Assembly (NCBI RefSeq): GCF_003259505.1
Contig: NZ_QLLK01000001.1
Span: 186,001-250,000 of the forward strand
Direction: 5' to 3'
Length of the DNA stretch: 64,000 nt
Source: Algoriphagus yeomjeoni
GTDB lineage: Bacteria > Bacteroidota > Bacteroidia > Cytophagales > Cyclobacteriaceae
A program made the position numbers and the translations under genes. Shown here piece after piece: positions 63,167 to 64,000 of the stretch. The number at the start of each line of letters is the position of its first letter. Position 1 is the stretch's first letter. Below the pieces are notes generated by a model, which did not search any database, was not told the DNA's origin, and was given only the letters and a program-made list of their open reading frames with translations.

Positions 63167-64000
63167 CCCTCTTTTAGAGCATTAAAATAAGCAGCCCAAT
63201 AGGGGTCAGTTTCCAAATAGACTAAGGGAGAGGTGACTCCGGATTTTTGAATTTGAATACCAGCTTTAGCATCAGTGATTTTACCCACTTCGGTGCAGAG
63301 AATCCCTGTAGAAGCTAGCCTGCAAATTACATCAGTTGCTTTTTCGGGATCGCAAGCAATGATCATGGATCCAGCACCGACGCAGTATCTTGGATCCAGC
63401 CCAAACAATCCTGAAATGGCAGCCGCAACATTTCCGATAGGTATCTGATCAATGTCAATTTCACCGCCTTTTTCAGAAGCAACTAGCATTTCATAGATAG
63501 CTCCTAGCACGCCACCTTCAGTGACATCATGCATGGCGTGGATTTCCGGGTATTTCTTATCCGTTCCAGCTGCGCAAAGTGCATCTTGAAGCGAGGATGT
63601 TTGGTAAAACTGTTCGAATGCTGAATGGTAAATTTCAACCCCAAGTTTTTGCTTGATAGTTTCAGGAAAACTCATCCCCAAAATTGCAGTTGCTGTCAAT
63701 CCACATGACTTGGTTATAAGAATGGAATCGCCAACTTGGGCACCGGTAGCACAAACGATTTCTTCCTCCGGAGCAATTGTCAGCAAGGTACCTCCACCTG
63801 CAAAGGTGGAATTTTGACCTTTCACAAAACCTGTATGTCCCCCTGTGATTGCGACGCCTATTTCCTTACAGTATTGATCTATAAAACTCCAATAAGTATT
63901 GAAATCATCCTTAGAAAGTGTATCTGGAAGGTTCAAAACAAACTGTCCATATTGCGGCGCAAAGCCGGTTGTAGCCATATCGTTTGCCATCAGGTGTACA
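63157..64000 (-). CDS. AIR-synthase-related (PurM/HypE/ThiL superfamily) protein, truncated by the window edge
   Basis: At least 281 codons on the minus strand. The frame stays open to the last base (VHLMANDMATTGFAP), so the N-terminus lies outside the window. The ATG at 63990 is internal, since NDMATTG is the conserved Asp-containing core motif. GGHTGFVKGQN, GDSILITKSCGL, HDVTEGGVLGAIYEML and GAGSMIIACDPE match the AIR synthase N- and C-domains, closest in look to HypE-like proteins. Superfamily members phosphorylate or activate small molecules with ATP. Pairing with a ThiE-like gene hints at thiamine or related heterocycle metabolism. Confidence 0.78.
   Translation of the reverse strand, partial: VHLMANDMATTGFAPQYGQFVLNLPDTLSKDDFNTYWSFIDQYCKEIGVAITGGHTGFVKGQNSTFAGGGTLLTIAPEEEIVCATGAQVGDSILITKSCGLTATAILGMSFPETIKQKLGVEIYHSAFEQFYQTSSLQDALCAAGTDKKYPEIHAMHDVTEGGVLGAIYEMLVASEKGGEIDIDQIPIGNVAAAISGLFGLDPRYCVGAGSMIIACDPEKATDVICRLASTGILCTEVGKITDAKAGIQIQKSGVTSPLVYLETDPYWAAYFNALKEGWK

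Noticed and set aside
63157-63990. A complete AIR-synthase-like gene starting at 63990
   Set aside because: The frame stays open to base 64000 and the ATG lies inside a conserved core motif, so the gene is cut by the window edge.
1-64000. CRISPR arrays, tRNA or rRNA genes, insertion sequences, prophage
   Set aside because: No regularly spaced repeats, no cloverleaf or rRNA signature, and no transposase or integrase reading frame was recognised.

Overview
The window is chromosomal DNA of a Bacteroidota bacterium, most likely of the order Cytophagales and near Cyclobacteriaceae (Algoriphagus-like). This assignment is an inference from several signs: AT-rich codon use; starts without clear Shine-Dalgarno sequences; promoter boxes of the TTTG / TAnnTTTG kind; a MurF-alanine racemase fusion; DUF5916 and carboxypeptidase-regulatory TonB-type outer-membrane proteins; paired DUF3857 proteins; and a thiamine-riboswitch-controlled TonB receptor. 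I saw no rRNA, tRNA, CRISPR array, phage or insertion sequence. The gene order looks like ordinary chromosome with a few accessory patches.

Layout. 0.1-5.4 kb: leftward genes for MtgA, a methyltransferase and two DUF3857/transglutaminase-like secreted proteins, one of them apparently catalytically dead. 5.6-18.5 kb: MaoC-like hydratase, a lipoprotein, a TonB-type barrel protein, superoxide dismutase, TadA, two divergent phosphate-type transporters, DeoC, a saccharopine/alanine dehydrogenase-like enzyme, membrane proteins, a methyltransferase and a patatin. 18.6-24.6 kb: VOC protein, AOS-type PLP enzyme, three tandem small membrane paralogues, a lipoprotein resembling a gutted glycoside hydrolase, and a DUF5916 protein. 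24.7-28.9 kb: YjbQ, an FAH-family hydrolase, then a TPP riboswitch and its TonB receptor. 29-38.8 kb is the most accessory-looking part: two unknown membrane proteins, a Fic protein with an operator-like repeat array, an amidohydrolase, an M14 peptidase, three tandem PLDc_N-like proteins, a PIN toxin-antitoxin pair, and a small membrane protein followed by an ABC-ATPase/MutS-type ATPase fusion. 38.8-44.5 kb: an epimerase, then an ion-transport block (CLC, TrkH, TrkA, voltage-sensor K+ channel). 44.5-54.9 kb: MurF-Alr, a UPF0104 flippase-like protein, ScpA, Dxs, an alpha/beta hydrolase, fRMsr, RibD and two DUF4382 lipoproteins. 55-64 kb: dGTPase, an AsmA-like giant, a membrane-anchored alpha/beta hydrolase, and a Trm112-like / ThiE-TenI-like / AIR-synthase-like operon that runs off the right edge.

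The most unexpected signal is a recurring leader ORF. Three unrelated leftward genes (TonB-type protein at 9856, dehydrogenase at 15661, UPF0104 protein at 48025) are each preceded by a short ORF on the sense strand. Each ORF opens with the identical 12-mer ATGAAATCGAGC (peptide MKSS) and stops 4-18 nt before the main start codon. Second come the ABC-MutS fusion with its small membrane partner, and the multi-site palindromic array in front of fic.
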